NCBI RefSeq assembly: GCF_910592395.1
Contig: NC_088323.1
Span: 10,961,501-11,025,500, forward strand
Reading direction: 5' to 3'
Origin: Lineus longissimus
Lineage: Eukaryota; Nemertea; Pilidiophora; Heteronemertea; Lineidae
DNA: 64,000 bases
Below the pieces are notes generated by a model. That model did no database searches. It saw only the letters and a program-made list of their open reading frames with translations, and was not told where the DNA came from. The position numbers and the translations under genes are program-made. Shown piece after piece: positions 12,384 through 24,233 of this stretch. The stretch's first letter is position 1. The number at the start of each line of letters is the position of its first letter.

Positions 12384-13257
12384 TACCTCCTAGTTGTTTC
12401 AGAACTGATCTTGTTGTTCTTCCATACAGGTCATTGGTTGCATAGGCGAGGTCCGGGTTCGATGTTGTGTGCCACCTTCTTGAGTAGAAGGTTGGTGGAT
12501 CCTCGGCATCGTTTAGGAGGAGCAGGTTGTTGTCGATCTGCCAGTCCTCCACTTCATCCCCTCTCTCGTCTGAATCTGTGTATCCCCAGCTTTCAGAGTG
12601 GCTGTTGAAATCTCCGAGTACCAGGCAGTTGGATTCCGGCACTTCAAGCTTCTCTAGGGATAGTTCTTTGTCATTGGGACAGTAGATGTTATAGATATTG
12701 ATGTCCTCCTCTTGGATATTTGTCCTGATTCCATTGATCTCTGCTTCTCTGTTGGTGTTCACCTCAAAGTCTTGAACTGGGATGGAGTTGTGTACTAAGA
12801 CTAGAACACCGCCCTTTGATCTTTCAATGCGATCCTTCCTGATGGTTTGGTACCCCCTCACCGTGAATCTTCGATTCTCAGTAAGATGAGTCTCTTGGAT
12901 GCATGCGATGTCTATTTTCTCTGTATGCAGGCGCTCTGTGAGAGCGACTTTCTTGTTGTACACGCCTTCTGCATTCCATTGGAGGATGTTGAGGGCTCTG
13001 ATCTCTACATTGGTCTGGCCAGTAGCTTTCCCTGCCCGTCTCCTGGCTCCTCGAGACGGGGTCACGGGACCACCAGTCGCGTTGGGTGGACCCCTTCGAG
13101 GCCTGGGGCCCGGTGCTCTTCCAGCCTGGCGGGTCTCCACAGGTCGAGCACCATCTCGTATCATTGATTGGTTGTCTGTCATAGCGTTTTGGATGCGTTG
13201 CACTGTGGTTAGGCGCCAGCACCGCTGGTTAGGCGCCAGGGCGCTGGCCCAGTGCAT
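12370..13257 (-). CDS. LINE endonuclease domain (truncated)
   Basis: Apurinic-like (exonuclease III fold) endonuclease that would nick target DNA for target-primed reverse transcription. Visible motifs are LQWNAEGVYNKK, CIQETHL, GGVLVLV, LVLGDFNSHSESWG and NPDLAYATN. A basic, proline-rich leader of about 90 residues precedes it. The last motif is broken: GGSD is followed by unrelated residues where His is expected, because the deletion junction falls there, so the domain is probably catalytically dead. Start chosen at the first Met of the open frame; the real ORF2 start is uncertain. Confidence 0.82.
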
Positions 13258-13617
13258 CCGACTTCAGCATGCTATTTAACCCATAGCTGGGGATTGGATT
13301 AGTGAGTGCCAGGGCGTGTCCACATGCCAGTGGGCCTGCACACTGCACTTCTGGGGCTCCAATCTGCTCCGAGATCCCCAGCAGATTCTACCTGGAGCCG
13401 CAAGGTGTCCAGTTACCGCAGGCCACCACGAGGAGGTACTGCTGGAGTCTTGATAGAGGAGAGGCTGTGTACTGGCAGGAGGAGACTTACGTACATCTGC
13501 TCCTCTTTTCACCCGAGGGCTAGCCAGCGGCTGTAGCTGAAAGCGAGAAACGTATCTACACTACGCTAAAGCACTAGACGCGTCACTCCACCCTGTGGTT
13601 AAACCACATGGCCCACG

Positions 13618-13627
13618 ACTGTCACAT
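13618..13627. repeat. LINE target-site duplication, right
   Basis: ACTGTCACAT, the second copy of the 10-bp duplication that defines the LINE boundaries. Confidence 0.85.
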
Positions 13628-14156
13628 GCAATATTGAAATAAAATGGGATTGATATGCTTTTCTCCCTTCCTGTGGAATTGGGTGTCCAAGTTAAAAATT
13701 TTTAGATGAAGTTTTTTGATCAGCTCTACTTTTGCCATTAGTCTGGAGTCAATATCCTCATTATCTAGCTATGTTTGGATATCTACAAAATCAAATTTAA
13801 AATGATAGAATGTAAGTGGTGAATGTGACCCACTCTGACAAAAGGAGGCTGTTGAGTAAAATTCTTGAAAATGAGTTATTGGTACTGGCTTATTCTGCAT
13901 AAAGTTGTTTTTAAAATGATGTCTGATACATGATGATCTCTTGATGATGGGCTGAGATATGAACTTCAGAATATGTGGCCTCTTAACTAAAAAGTTGAGA
14001 AAGTCTTGTCTGAAAATAGGTTATTTATGGATAAGCATTTGAAGGAACAACTTATTTTGCTGTATTTCATGGCTTAATTGGCTATAGGTCGGTCCATAGA
14101 TCCAAGAAATTTGTCACTGCTCTCTTATTGAAGCCCTGGACCCTCCCGATACTTAC
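13628..14156. other. Unassigned, downstream of transposase exon
   Basis: AT-rich. On the minus strand it follows the transposase exon that ends at 14157, so it may be intron of that relic. No further DDE exon was recognised. Confidence 0.4.
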
Positions 14157-15737
14157 TTGTAGCCTCAGGAGTCCTCGGCGAAATATTCGGAAGCCACTTC
14201 ATAAAACCATACGCCCAGTCTACCCAAAGGCATTATGTCTCCCGCTACAGGGATGTTTTTCTCTCTCTTTGTGGCAAATTCGAATTCAAGTTGTCTGACT
14301 TGGTTGTATCCTAATCCATGAAATATGAGTGAACAGGTCAGTACATACTCTTCTAAGGCATCTTCCTCCTCATCTGTGAAGACCTGAAAGAGTAAGATAA
14401 AGATTTTCAGTTAAACTGTGTGTACGAACCAAATGTTAATTTCAGAAAAAAAGGGGGTTGTATCAACAGGTGTTTGGGCGTTTATGAGATATGAGAACGT
14501 CCAGGCCAAATGAATGACAAAGATAAAGGCTGTTAGCTCTCGCCATAGTACATCTTGTTCTTCGTAATGCATCCTGATGCACATTCAAATCGATTCCGAA
14601 CTGGTTCCTAAAGCAGTTAGCAATGTGCCAGACCACTTGCAATGAGATCACTCAATACGGATTATGCTATTGATATGGCTTCAATACCTATTGAAAGGCT
14701 ATGAACACGCCTGAGGACAAGTATGGAAACTGCTGCACATATTTACCTGTCTCGTCTTAACTCTTTCAGGCCCTGGTGCCTTTTTTCCAGCGCAGTCAGT
14801 TATTCCCGGGCGAGTTTCTGAAAAAGTGCTGATATTCAACAAAACATTAAAAACATTCTGCTCTCCTTATCCAATAAAACTTTACACCATTGTAATCAGC
14901 AATCCAAGCTCTTTCTGTTGATGTATGATAATTATATATATCCTTCATTGTCACCATGTATGTTTTGTCCAAATTTCCTGTGAAATTGTGTAATTTGAAT
15001 GTTTGCGAAAGTTATCAAAAACTGTTTTTAGCCAATAAAGTTACCAGATTGTGAAAATAGTTGCATTTTGTAACTCATAACACAACTCGAAGGGAAGAGA
15101 AACAATGTTCAAACATATATACAAAGTTTATTGTGGTTCTGGCCCCCAAATTGTCCTCCAACATCAAATGGTAGTGTTCGACTGTATGATACACAGGATT
15201 TTGATATGTGTCATGGAGGCCCTTACGGCCGCCACAGAACTAAATGTCGTCTGCTACGGCTGGCAACTTATTGGAAGTCATCGTTAGTTTCATCAGTAAT
15301 GTACAGGAGGCGATACTGAAAGCCAGGAGATTGTCAGGACAGATTGAAAATAGGCTAATATGCTATCACGAGTATGTCCGTGACTGGGCATTTAGCCATG
15401 TTTGGCCATCACGGACAAGTCCGTACCTGGGCTTCAAAGTGTTTAAGTTCAGAACAAGTAGACCATCTGTCCCATTCTCTCCCAACTAGCATTTCTTGAC
15501 ATATCTTAATAAGGTGATTCTTTCAATCTTTAAATCACGTGCAACTTGACAAACTGACTTCCCTGCTTCAACCTCATTCACAGCTCTTCTTATGACATCA
15601 CCATTGGTCTTTACCCTGTTCGTCTGTGGTTTGTAGTTATGGACCATTTTCTGCAAAGGAAGAGTGTACATTGTAGTTCCTTTTGAGCTTTTGCAAAAAC
15701 AGGGGCAGTTGATCCTTGCCGGGGCACTTTGAACCAT
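14157..15737 (-). pseudogene. Spliced pogo/Tigger-type transposase relic
   Basis: Two minus-strand exon-like pieces of a CENP-B/jerky-type transposase. The first (15737-15486) encodes a pipsqueak helix-turn-helix with IRRAVNEVEAGKSVCQVARD and ITLLRYVKK. The second (14383-14157) follows a CTTTCAG acceptor and encodes VFTDEEEDALEEYVLTC, VRQLEFEFA and then, after a frame change, WAYGFMKWLPNIS and RTPEATS, ending at a GTAAGT donor. These blocks normally lie directly after one another in this family, so the 1.1 kb between them is an intron. A stop follows the first exon at KKC, and one frameshift lies in the second near 14210. The DDE domain was not found. The fold-back repeat at 15755-16864 starts just upstream. 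Confidence 0.75.
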
Positions 15738-15754
15738 GGTTCAACCTACCCAAG

Positions 15755-16864
15755 TGCATCCCTAGTGAAAAAAATGTTGACATACATTCTGTGACATTCC
15801 GTATTGGTCTATTAGTTTTGAACCAAAGAATCAATTGCAGGCCCGGCCAATGTATCCTAATTCCTACCGAAGCTACCCCACATTAGGCCAAATTGAACAT
15901 TGAAGAATTACGGTGTGCGTAACAGTCACCGTTCACTGGTCCAAGGTGCCCCAATGGTTTATTTACATTGAAAGTGCATGCACAGCATCTTGTATGCTAC
16001 AACAATGAAGAATTGTTTATATCATATGCAGCAAAACTCAGCTGACAAGATCGAGGTTTACTGGTCTAGGAATGTCTATACTTATAGAAGAATAAGAAAT
16101 ATACCTTACCTCCGAAAATTAACTTTTGTGGTCCTATATCGAAGAAATTGATAGAACTTTTTAAAAACCACACGGACATGCCCAATAATTTGTGGGCTAT
16201 TTAACCTCCACCAGGTGATCATACAGTAGAGACATCAATGTGGAAGGATTCGTACTAAATGAGAAAGGCCCATGGTCCAAGGTGCCCCTATGTTCAAGTT
16301 GCCCCACTCTCCTCTACTAGGTCTGGTGGAAACACCTGGTTGGAATCAAGGCGATGGTTCAGATTCAATACAGTTTAAACTCCAGTAGAGCACAACATAA
16401 TACGCATAGAATGAAAACAAAGAGAGTTCAGATAGAACTGCCCATTCCTTGAACATACAACCTTCAAATCGCAAGTACTCTAGACTCAGCTCTAAACCAC
16501 CATGTCAGCAAAAACAAGTAAACCTACCCACATTATATTTATTCATGGAGACATATATTGTAATTCCTTTGTTAGGTTTCATCGTAGGCCTCGATTGGCT
16601 TGAATTCACGAGTGTTCATGGGGATTCTCTGAATGACTGGCCATGTTGTTGAACATTATGAAATCTCGTGCCTTGTCGATGGTGGTTATAAACTGTTACG
16701 CACACCGTAATTCTTCAATGTTCAATTTGGCCTAATTTGGGGTAGCTTCGGTAGGAATTAGGATACAGTGACCGGGCCTGCAATTGATTCTTTGGTTCAA
16801 AACTAATAGACCAATACAGAATGTCACAGAATGTATGTCTCCATTTTCTTCACTGGGGATGCTC
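15755..16864. repeat. Fold-back repeat, about 172-bp inverted arms
   Basis: Left arm 15755-15926 and right arm 16693-16864 are inverted copies sharing, for example, GACATACATTCTGTGACATT, GGTCTATTAGTTTTGAACC and GGTGTGCGTAACAGT, with scattered differences. About 765 bp lies between them. It abuts the start of the pogo-type transposase and may be a fold-back or part of that transposon. No target duplication was identified. Confidence 0.75.
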
Positions 16865-17602
16865 TTCAGTACTGCCTCAGCTCACTGCCAAATCAACACT
16901 GCAAATAGTGCCAAAAGGAAACATTTTAAAGCCTGTCTACGACATAACTCTTGTCTTGTCTCGTCCTATCAGAACGAATAAATTTCAATGACCAATGTTT
17001 AAAAAGGGCCTATGTGGTATTCATCCCTTACTGTCATGCAATATATGTTACTATCTACAATTCTGATTAAAAAAACTGGTTATCATTTTTCGTGGATCTG
17101 GGCTTTGCTACTAATCAATGTAAGAGACATGGCTTCCCAGACCATGGCACATTAACCCGACCATTGCTCCCCTGCCATTTCACAGATTGTTGCCTTCCAT
17201 TGGTTCCTATGGCACAAAAGAGGTTATGAATAATTATATTATGGGCAGGTTTAGGGGCCTGCTAGTTTTTGCTGGCATGGTGGTTTAGAGCCGCGTCCAG
17301 AGTAAGACACTCAGACCAATTTTCATGATATAACAACTGGTTGAATTGAGGCAAGTTTTAGGTCATTGCGGCCATGACTAATTGCAACTTCTTCGAAGAT
17401 TTGCTTTTTCGTTTTTGTTTCAGAATCTGTTGGACTGAGATCAAGGGCAAGTTCTCTATAAAGTGCTGCTCAAAACTTATGTTCAACTGAAAATGTGTTG
17501 TTGTTGTTGTTTAAATGACACACCTGATATCGATCACTAATGATGCCTATGGTGTTTATCAATTGATTACTAACAATGCTTATCTTTCCTTCTGTGTTTC
17601 AG
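16865..17602. other. Intron sequence before channel exon
   Basis: No repeat end or gene recognised. The last bases, including a TCTGTGTTTCAG pyrimidine tract and AG, are the splice acceptor for the exon at 17603. Confidence 0.6.
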
Positions 17603-17833
17603 ACCGAAAGTTTGTGATAGCAAATGCTCAGGTGGACCACAGACCAATTATATTCTGTAACGATGGATTTTGTGAACTTGGCGGATACTCACGTGCAGAA
17701 GTCATGCAGAAGCCATGTGCCTGTGACTTTTTACATGGACCCCTCACATCTGCATCGTCGATACGGCAGATTAAAGAAGCTTTATGTGGAATTGAGGAAA
17801 AGCAGGTGGAAATTTTATATTATAAGAAAGATG
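17603..17833 (+). CDS. KCNH2: erg-type K+ channel, PAS-domain exon
   Basis: Encodes 77 residues of the N-terminal PAS (eag) domain of an ether-a-go-go-related voltage-gated potassium channel, a plasma-membrane protein whose PAS domain slows deactivation by contacting the C-terminal cyclic-nucleotide-binding-like domain. Diagnostic blocks are [37 protein letters not shown] and [12 protein letters not shown]. It is bounded by a TTTCAG acceptor and a GTGAGT donor, both phase 1. The 231-bp length equals, from memory, exon 2 of human KCNH2. It continues in frame into the exon at 53432. The KCNH2/6/7 group is clear; the single invertebrate erg versus a paralogue cannot be told apart. Confidence 0.93.
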
Positions 17834-19586
17834 GTGAGTAGCTTATTATTCCTCTCATCACCATCATTATTACCGGTGTTGTAACCCTTTGGGATTGTGG
17901 CTTGAGGTATGGAGTCGACTACAGGCTACTGTCCCCTGTACATGTATGTGATTTTTTACTTGCTATGGGAAAGATACTCAGAAACAAGGGACCACCATTT
18001 TTATTTCCATTTGGCAGACCCTCAAATATTAATATGTAGTGTTGCAAAGAACCAGGAATTCTAGTACTTTGCAAGCTAGTTCATGCAGACATACAATCCA
18101 GGGTTCTCCCTGGGATGAAGGAGGGCCCATTGGTCTTATATTACTTTAAAATCAAGGCACTAAATTTCAGTCTGATCAGATTCTCGACTTTGACACCAGG
18201 AGCCAAAGGTGAAACCTAAAAACTGTAATATCTCGCTTATGATTAACTCGTTTTTGATAAAAGGGGCTGTTTTGTTAACCCTTTGGAGCCCCCTTAAGGT
18301 TTGATGCCAAAGTCCTTTGGTATTCTCCGCTTAGTTCATTTCCTTACGGATAGCTGGCCCTGCAAATGATGGATTGAAGTAATTTCATAGGGTTGTCTCA
18401 GTTAATATTGGCACAATTTTGAGTTGTAGTTTACAGATCAAATCACTGATGTTGAAAATTTCCGAAAAATGGTTTTTTAACCCAAAACACTATTAATTTG
18501 ACCAAAATCATTATGTTTCTTCTGCAATGTTTCTGTGTTACAATTAATACTGTAGAATAGAAAAACTTTTCATGCAGGATATTTTCGAGTAGGTCTTGCT
18601 CGCAAAAATATTCTGCTGCAAGCATCTCTTGTTTTTCAGCAAGAATATCATGTCACTGTTACGTTGTTTCTACAGGGGCATTGCATCCAGCTGGGCCCAA
18701 GTATGTTAATCTCAGATTAGTAGACCATATACTGTTAAGAGGTGATAAAAGAGACCATGTATACACTGGGAAATTATCACATATCATATTTACACCAAAC
18801 AGACACTAATTTCACACCTGTTCATAAACTTCTCTAATTAATGCTCATCTTTGTGTGCTATATAGGCTTACTGTAGTAGAGAAAAATTTTGCGTGCAGGA
18901 TATTTTTGCAAATTTCATGAGTAGGTCATGCTTGTGAAAAATGTTATGCCGGGAAAATTGTCATGTTGGCATTGCATCCAGCTACATGTATAGGCCCTAT
19001 TTCGTCCAATTTGACCTACATTCAGCATGCAACAGGGCTTTGTTTATAAAAGCTTATCTCACTGACTGGAGGAAGAATAGCGTTCAATTTAGGTCTATGG
19101 CATAGCTAAAATGATAATTATAATTTACTACAAAACCAGGCTGATGGGTCAAAATTTGAAAGCTGAGGTTATGAGCTAATGTGAATGTATATTAAATAAG
19201 CTTTCCAACAATGTATATATTATGAAAATCGGACTTTGTTTGACGAAGTTATAGACGTTTGAAGCTTTAAGCTTTAAGATGACTGGCCTCTAAACTGTAG
19301 TAAAAGAGGAGAAACTTGCCTTTAAACATGGTCAAATAAAATCCTTAGCAATAAACATTGTTTTCCACCTTTTGAACTGTAAATTTCAGCATAACAACAA
19401 GATATACTTTGTGTACACCAACTTTTATTTGAAAACTCCAATACATGTAGTTAGAAGGGACTACGGCTTCTATCCCTTGTGCTTCCCCTGCGCGGTGCCC
19501 ACACCCACACCCGCGCCCGCGCCGTCTGCGTTCATCGCCGAAACCGAAACAAGGACTCATCCTCAACCGAAACAAGGACTATGCCT
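17834..19586. other. Intron start with family B fragment
   Basis: At about 18150-18260 a diverged family B module is recognisable (CTGATCAGATTCTCGACTTT, ATATCTCGCTTATGATTAAC). Around 18560-18620 and 18890-18950 a short segment containing GCAGGATATTTT and GAGTAGGTC is present twice. No other gene is seen. Confidence 0.5.
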
Positions 19587-19951
19587 TCACCATTGTCCTG
19601 AATGGGGATGTGCTGAGCATTGAGGTCTCCGCCCCCGCCCACGCCCATGCCCTCGATAATGCCCGTGTCCATTTTCACCAGCAACTTCCTCTCCGATTAC
19701 ATTTTGAACACCTTCATCATCTGAATCCTCAACAGGCATTACCTCTGGCCTCGGGCATACAATGTCTTTGAATGGGTCGTTAACAAACTCTCGAATACTC
19801 TTGTAAAGGTACTGTTGCCTTTGAAGTGGCAGGCCAGGTGGAGTGATCACAGTTGGTTCACCCTGTGGGAATGCAGCACCAGGCAGAAGAACTTGGAATT
19901 CCACTTCATCACTTTCGGAGGTTTTCTTTGCGTAAACTGTCCCAGGACGCT
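19587..19951 (-). CDS. Unassigned exon-like ORF, minus strand
   Basis: Open for about 120 codons after a GATGCAG acceptor, ending in a stop at 19587. Visible features are QRQQYLYKSIREFVNDPFK, an acidic VEDSDDEG patch and a Gly/His/Arg-rich tail with GHGRGRGRR. I do not recognise the family. Its position among minus-strand transposon relics suggests the last exon of a transposon gene rather than a host gene. Confidence 0.35.
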
Positions 19952-20694
19952 CTGCATCAAACCAAAAAATGAAATTTTTGACACTTTAACTACTGGGATG
20001 ACATTGTGAGAACAGGAATTGTAACCATTCTAAGACTTAAGTAAGTTTTTAAAAAAAGAATGTTTGTATACTAGTACTGTTTCAATGCCTGTTCCATCTA
20101 TAAATTGGACGTGAAGTCAGACGTAGAATAATCGGCATGTTTATTAGAACTCAATCTTTACAGTAACCACGCCACCTGGCGTTACAGTACAGGACTACAA
20201 TGAGACACTTAAAGTGATAGTACACACAATATTGTAACATCCCTTTCCTTTAGTTTGGAACAAACTATAATTAAGTTTCATATTAGAGTAACACACTATT
20301 CAGACTCTAAGCAAATTATCCCAAATATCTTTACCTAGTATGAACTGTAGTAGTGTAGGTTTTAACTACTGACCAAAACTCAATACAGGTCTCCTTTCAA
20401 TTTAACCAAGTGAGGGGAAGCAACAATTTAAATTCTGCTGGTATTTTGGACATTAACTACCCAGAAACAAGTTACACATACAGTATACACCTACACATGA
20501 AATTGAAATACAGAATAAGTAACACCAAATTATTTTGGAACAGATAATGAATCACGAAAAATGCCAAATTTTAACTCATGCAAAATATTGTCTCATTTAC
20601 ACAATAAACTTCTTCTGTCTTTCAGTCACTTTCCAAAACATACATCAAATCAAAATACCCTTTAGAGCTTTGTCTTCACAGTCTTACACACAAT
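19952..20694. other. Unassigned AT-rich sequence
   Basis: Nothing supportable seen on either strand. Confidence 0.4.
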
Positions 20695-20893
20695 CTAGGT
20701 CACATATTCACTCATCTTATTAACAATCGAGTCAGTCAAGAAATCCTTGAACCTTTCTGGCATTTTACCCTTGGTTGTACGACTGGATCGTCTCAACTCA
20801 GTTTGGTGATTGTTAACCCTTTGTGATCTAGGGCCAGGGCTTGATACAGGTTCAGGTACAGGAGAGCTGGGCAAACCAACATCTCCAGGATCA
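20695..20893 (-). pseudogene. Possible retroelement integrase tail
   Basis: A minus-strand open stretch whose end reads ELRRSSRTTKGKMPERFKDF before a stop at 20695. An RRSSR-T/S-x-K/R-x-P-x-RF/L tail is common at the C-terminus of gypsy-like integrases, but no upstream integrase is present: the L2-type LINE joins it directly at about 20895. Confidence 0.35.
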
Positions 20894-20899
20894 ACATTT

Positions 20900-23776
20900 T
20901 CAACGTTGCAAAGGAGCCAGGGTCTTATCTGGTAGACCATAGAGTATGGCATTGTTAGTGTCTAGTCGGGAGACAACCAATGCGTGCACCAGACTTACTA
21001 CTGAGTGACGATCTAGGTATTTCCTTATCCTCCCAATTTTGTAGAGGCTGGCATAGGCAGCTTTGCATGTCATTTTCACTTGAGTCTGCATAGTCATTCC
21101 CTCATCGAGCCACACTCCCAGGTCCTTAACGCATTCAGATTTTGGAATCTGAACTCCGCTGATACTGATACTGGGAATGGATCCCTGTCGACGCGTTGAC
21201 ACAAAATTGACCATGTCCGTTTTTGGGGCATTAAGACAGAGCCAATTTGTTGACAGCCAAGACTGGATATGGCCTATTCCACCCTCCGTGGAGGCAACCA
21301 TGGCGCTACACTGGGCGTTGTCACCACATCGAGCAGAAGTCAACAACTGATTATCATCAGCCTACAATTGATATGGAATGCATGCTCTATTCATGACGTC
21401 GCCCAATGGAATTGTATATATCGTGAAAAGTACTGGACACAACACAGACCCTTGCGGCACTCCATACTCCAGTGACACAGCAGCTGATGTAAAACCCTGT
21501 ATACACACAGAAAGTTGTCTGTCCTCGAGATATGAGCTGAACCAGTGCAGGGCAGTGTCCGAGAGTCCTATCCTCTCCTGGAGTCTGCCAAGCAGAATGG
21601 TGTGGTCAACCGTATCAAAGGCCGCAGAAAGATCGAGTAACACCAAGAGACCCTCATGTCCTACATCCAAGGATGTGAGTATGTCATTGGTAACTTTAAG
21701 AAGTGTAGTCTCGGTGCTGTGGCCTTTTCGATCGGCCGACAGATTCGGGTCATACAACTCGTTCACTGTCATATGCTCTCGTAGACGAACAGCTACAACC
21801 CTTTCGATTAGCTTGGATAAATAGGTCAGGTTTGAAACTGGCCTATAGTTGGCAAGTTCATCACAGTCCAAGGTTGGCTTTTTCAACAAAGGCTTCACTA
21901 AGGCAAATTTGAGGTCTTTAGATACATGCCCTTGCTGCATTGATTTGTTGATTATAGATGTGAGCACTGGCACAAGGGGGGTGACACATTTTTTCAGTAG
22001 GACAGTCGAGATCGGATCCAGAGTGCAACTCTTGGCGGGTATTGACAACACCAGCTTCCTTATTTCATCCTCAGTTGCATGGGTGAAACTTGACAGGCCT
22101 GGAACACAGCCTTCAACAGAGTCCTCTGAAATTGGTGTCGACACAGCATTGCTCGAAACGAGTTTTTCCCGAATCTTACTGATCTTACTTGTGAAAAAAC
22201 TGCAGAACTTCTCAGCCAACTCCTTTGGGTCATCGTGGTCTCATAAGGGAGATGTTTTCCTCTTACCCAGGAGCTCATTTACTGCGGAAAATAGGTCTTT
22301 ACAGTTGCTAGATTCAATCCTCGACTTATGGTACTGTAACTTGGCATTGTCAATGAGATCAGTCACAAGTTGACTCTGTGCACGAAAAAGCTGTCGACTG
22401 ATTTCCGTGCGCTCCTTTCGCCACTTGCGCTCCAGCTTTCGCCTGTCTGAACGGGCTTCACGAATCTCTGCACTGAACCATGGTGCCTTTGGCTTCACAA
22501 TAACCGATCTTGTGATCACAGGCGTATGTTTATCAAGAGTATCCCGGAGATCGTTGTTATACTGGTCCACAAGTGCATCAAGATCATGCGAAGGATTCAA
22601 GACCAAACTTGATTGTTCAATGTCTCTGCAGAAGGCTTCGATGTCGATGTCCTTGATCCGCCTGAAAGTAGACGACTTTTTCAGCTGGGGTGGTTTTGCC
22701 ATCTGAAGTCCACCATGCACGGCAAAGTGGTCTGGTGGGGTCCACAATGAGGGGTCTACGATGAGGTACCTGACCAAAGCATCGTCCTTTCGAGTGATAA
22801 CGAGGTCGAGCCAATGACCTTTTATGTGCGTTGGTTCCCGCACATGCTGAATCAAGCCGAAGGAATCCAGCAGTTCATTGAAATTGCGCACATGAGTATC
22901 AGACTCTTTGTCCATGTGAACATTGAAATCCCCCATTATCATGATATGTTTGGTTTCTGGCGTGACACGTTCCAGAAGTGAGGCAAACTCCTGAGTGAAC
23001 TCCTGCACCAATCGTGGGTAAGGGTCGGGCCTATAGACAGCGATAACCCGGAACGAGTCCGAACCTGACGTCACAGAGATGTCCAAACCTTCAAAATGTC
23101 GAGCTGGAGGGAGTTTATTTCGTTTAAAACTCAGGCCACCTTTGAGAAAAATCCCAACTCCGCCACCAGTTTTTGACAAACGGGGTTGGTGCACAAAGTT
23201 GTATCCGATCAGCTGATCTGTAACACTGGATATGGTAATGTTATCTGAATCGTCACCTTTCAACCAAGTTTCAGTCAAAACCACAAAATCAGTTCTGTTT
23301 CTGAGGACTGATTCAGACAGGGCTGTCGTTTTTCCAGGAATTGATCGCGCATTCCAGAGACTGAATTTCATGAATGCCTGGCCCATAGAGATATGTTTGC
23401 CAGCCCTTTTTCCACGTCTGGTTAAACACTGTCTATATATACCATGTTCTTTTAAAGTAACCACAAGATTAGGTGAAACTGATTCCTTCCTTGCACTTGA
23501 TCTGAGATCACAAAGGACAGCCTTGGTGTACATACTGTGTACAATACCTTTGTTCCCTATACATCCACTGTACATGAGATTAAAATGGCCAGTCCTCAAA
23601 TGTGTGTCCAGAAGAAGTAAAAAAGTCAATGCCAGAAAAGACATGAAAAATGTCTTTTTTCTCCAAACGAAATGCAACAACATGGTCACACAGCACTCAT
23701 AGTCACAACTGGTGATACTAAGCCTGAATGAAGAATGTATCCATGGAAAATTTGTAGACTTTGTGGAGAGGCCCAA
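20900..23776 (-). mobile_element. L2/CR1-type LINE, truncated at the 3' end
   Basis: One reading frame on the minus strand encodes an apurinic endonuclease then reverse transcriptase, interrupted by in-frame stops at 22241-22243 and 21362-21364. Endonuclease motifs are FSLWNARSI, LTETWLKGD, GGVGIFLKGG, IMGDFNVHMD, LDLVITRK and PDHFAVHGG. RT motifs are NYRPVSNL, KGHSTETTLLKVTNDIL, LLDLSAAFDTVDH and GVPQGSVLCPVLFTIYT. There is no RNase H. This set is typical of the Jockey-superfamily L2/CR1 group. The frame stops after GLPDKTLAPLQR, so the last part of ORF2 and the 3' UTR are missing; this is a deletion, not the usual 5' truncation. Confidence 0.9.
21362..21364 (-). other. Stop codon at the RT catalytic Tyr
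   Basis: In the minus-strand frame a TAG stands immediately before Ala-Asp-Asp-Asn-Gln, exactly at the tyrosine of the YADD box. The frame is open on both sides. Confidence 0.85.
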
Positions 23777-24233
23777 GGAGCGGCTGCAAAGCGCTCACTT
23801 GGCAAAATTAAAAGCATTACGATTGTAAAAGGATCTGCAGTGTTTTAAGATTCTTACTTGCCATGATTCTGTCAGTAATTTTGATGTAAGTCAGCCTAAT
23901 GAAAATTATGTTAAATTGATATCATGTATTTATTTGAAGAAGACTGTCAGGCCAGTTTTCTACAAACTACGGTGAGTGTGAGTTTCCGTGATAGTAATTG
24001 CCCTCAAATCATGTTAAAACACTGCATCAGACAAAATCAACTCATCAGAGGCCAGGAAAAAGGGTCTAAAGAATACATTTTGGGTATCAGTTTGGGTGAT
24101 TATGGGGAGAACGTGCACTTGTTGCGGTGTCGCAGGTTTTGTGTTTCTAGATTTGCCGAATCCTCAGTTTAAAATATTCATGCAAAGTGTGGTTGTGTCA
24201 AAACCACCCAACGAATCTCTGACTGGAGTTAAT
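23777..24233. other. Unassigned sequence
   Basis: Upstream of the L2-type LINE on its strand; may contain its 5' UTR. No other feature seen. Confidence 0.35.

Larger units (their letters stand above)
9846..13617 (-). mobile_element. I-superfamily LINE with RNase H, minus strand
   Basis: An about 3.77-kb non-LTR retrotransposon on the minus strand, flanked by a 10-bp target duplication. Its order is apurinic-type endonuclease, reverse transcriptase, RNase H and a C-terminal cysteine/histidine motif. The 3' end on its own strand is a short (GAA)n tail (plus 9846-9862). Endonuclease plus RNase H points to the I superfamily (I/Nimb/Ingi/R1 group); clade unresolved. The copy is dead: an internal deletion at about 12375 joins the endonuclease to the RT N-terminus and loses the endonuclease's final catalytic region, a one-base insertion lies near 11970, and a TGA lies at 10112-10114. 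No separate ORF1 was recognised in the first 350 bp. Confidence 0.9.
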
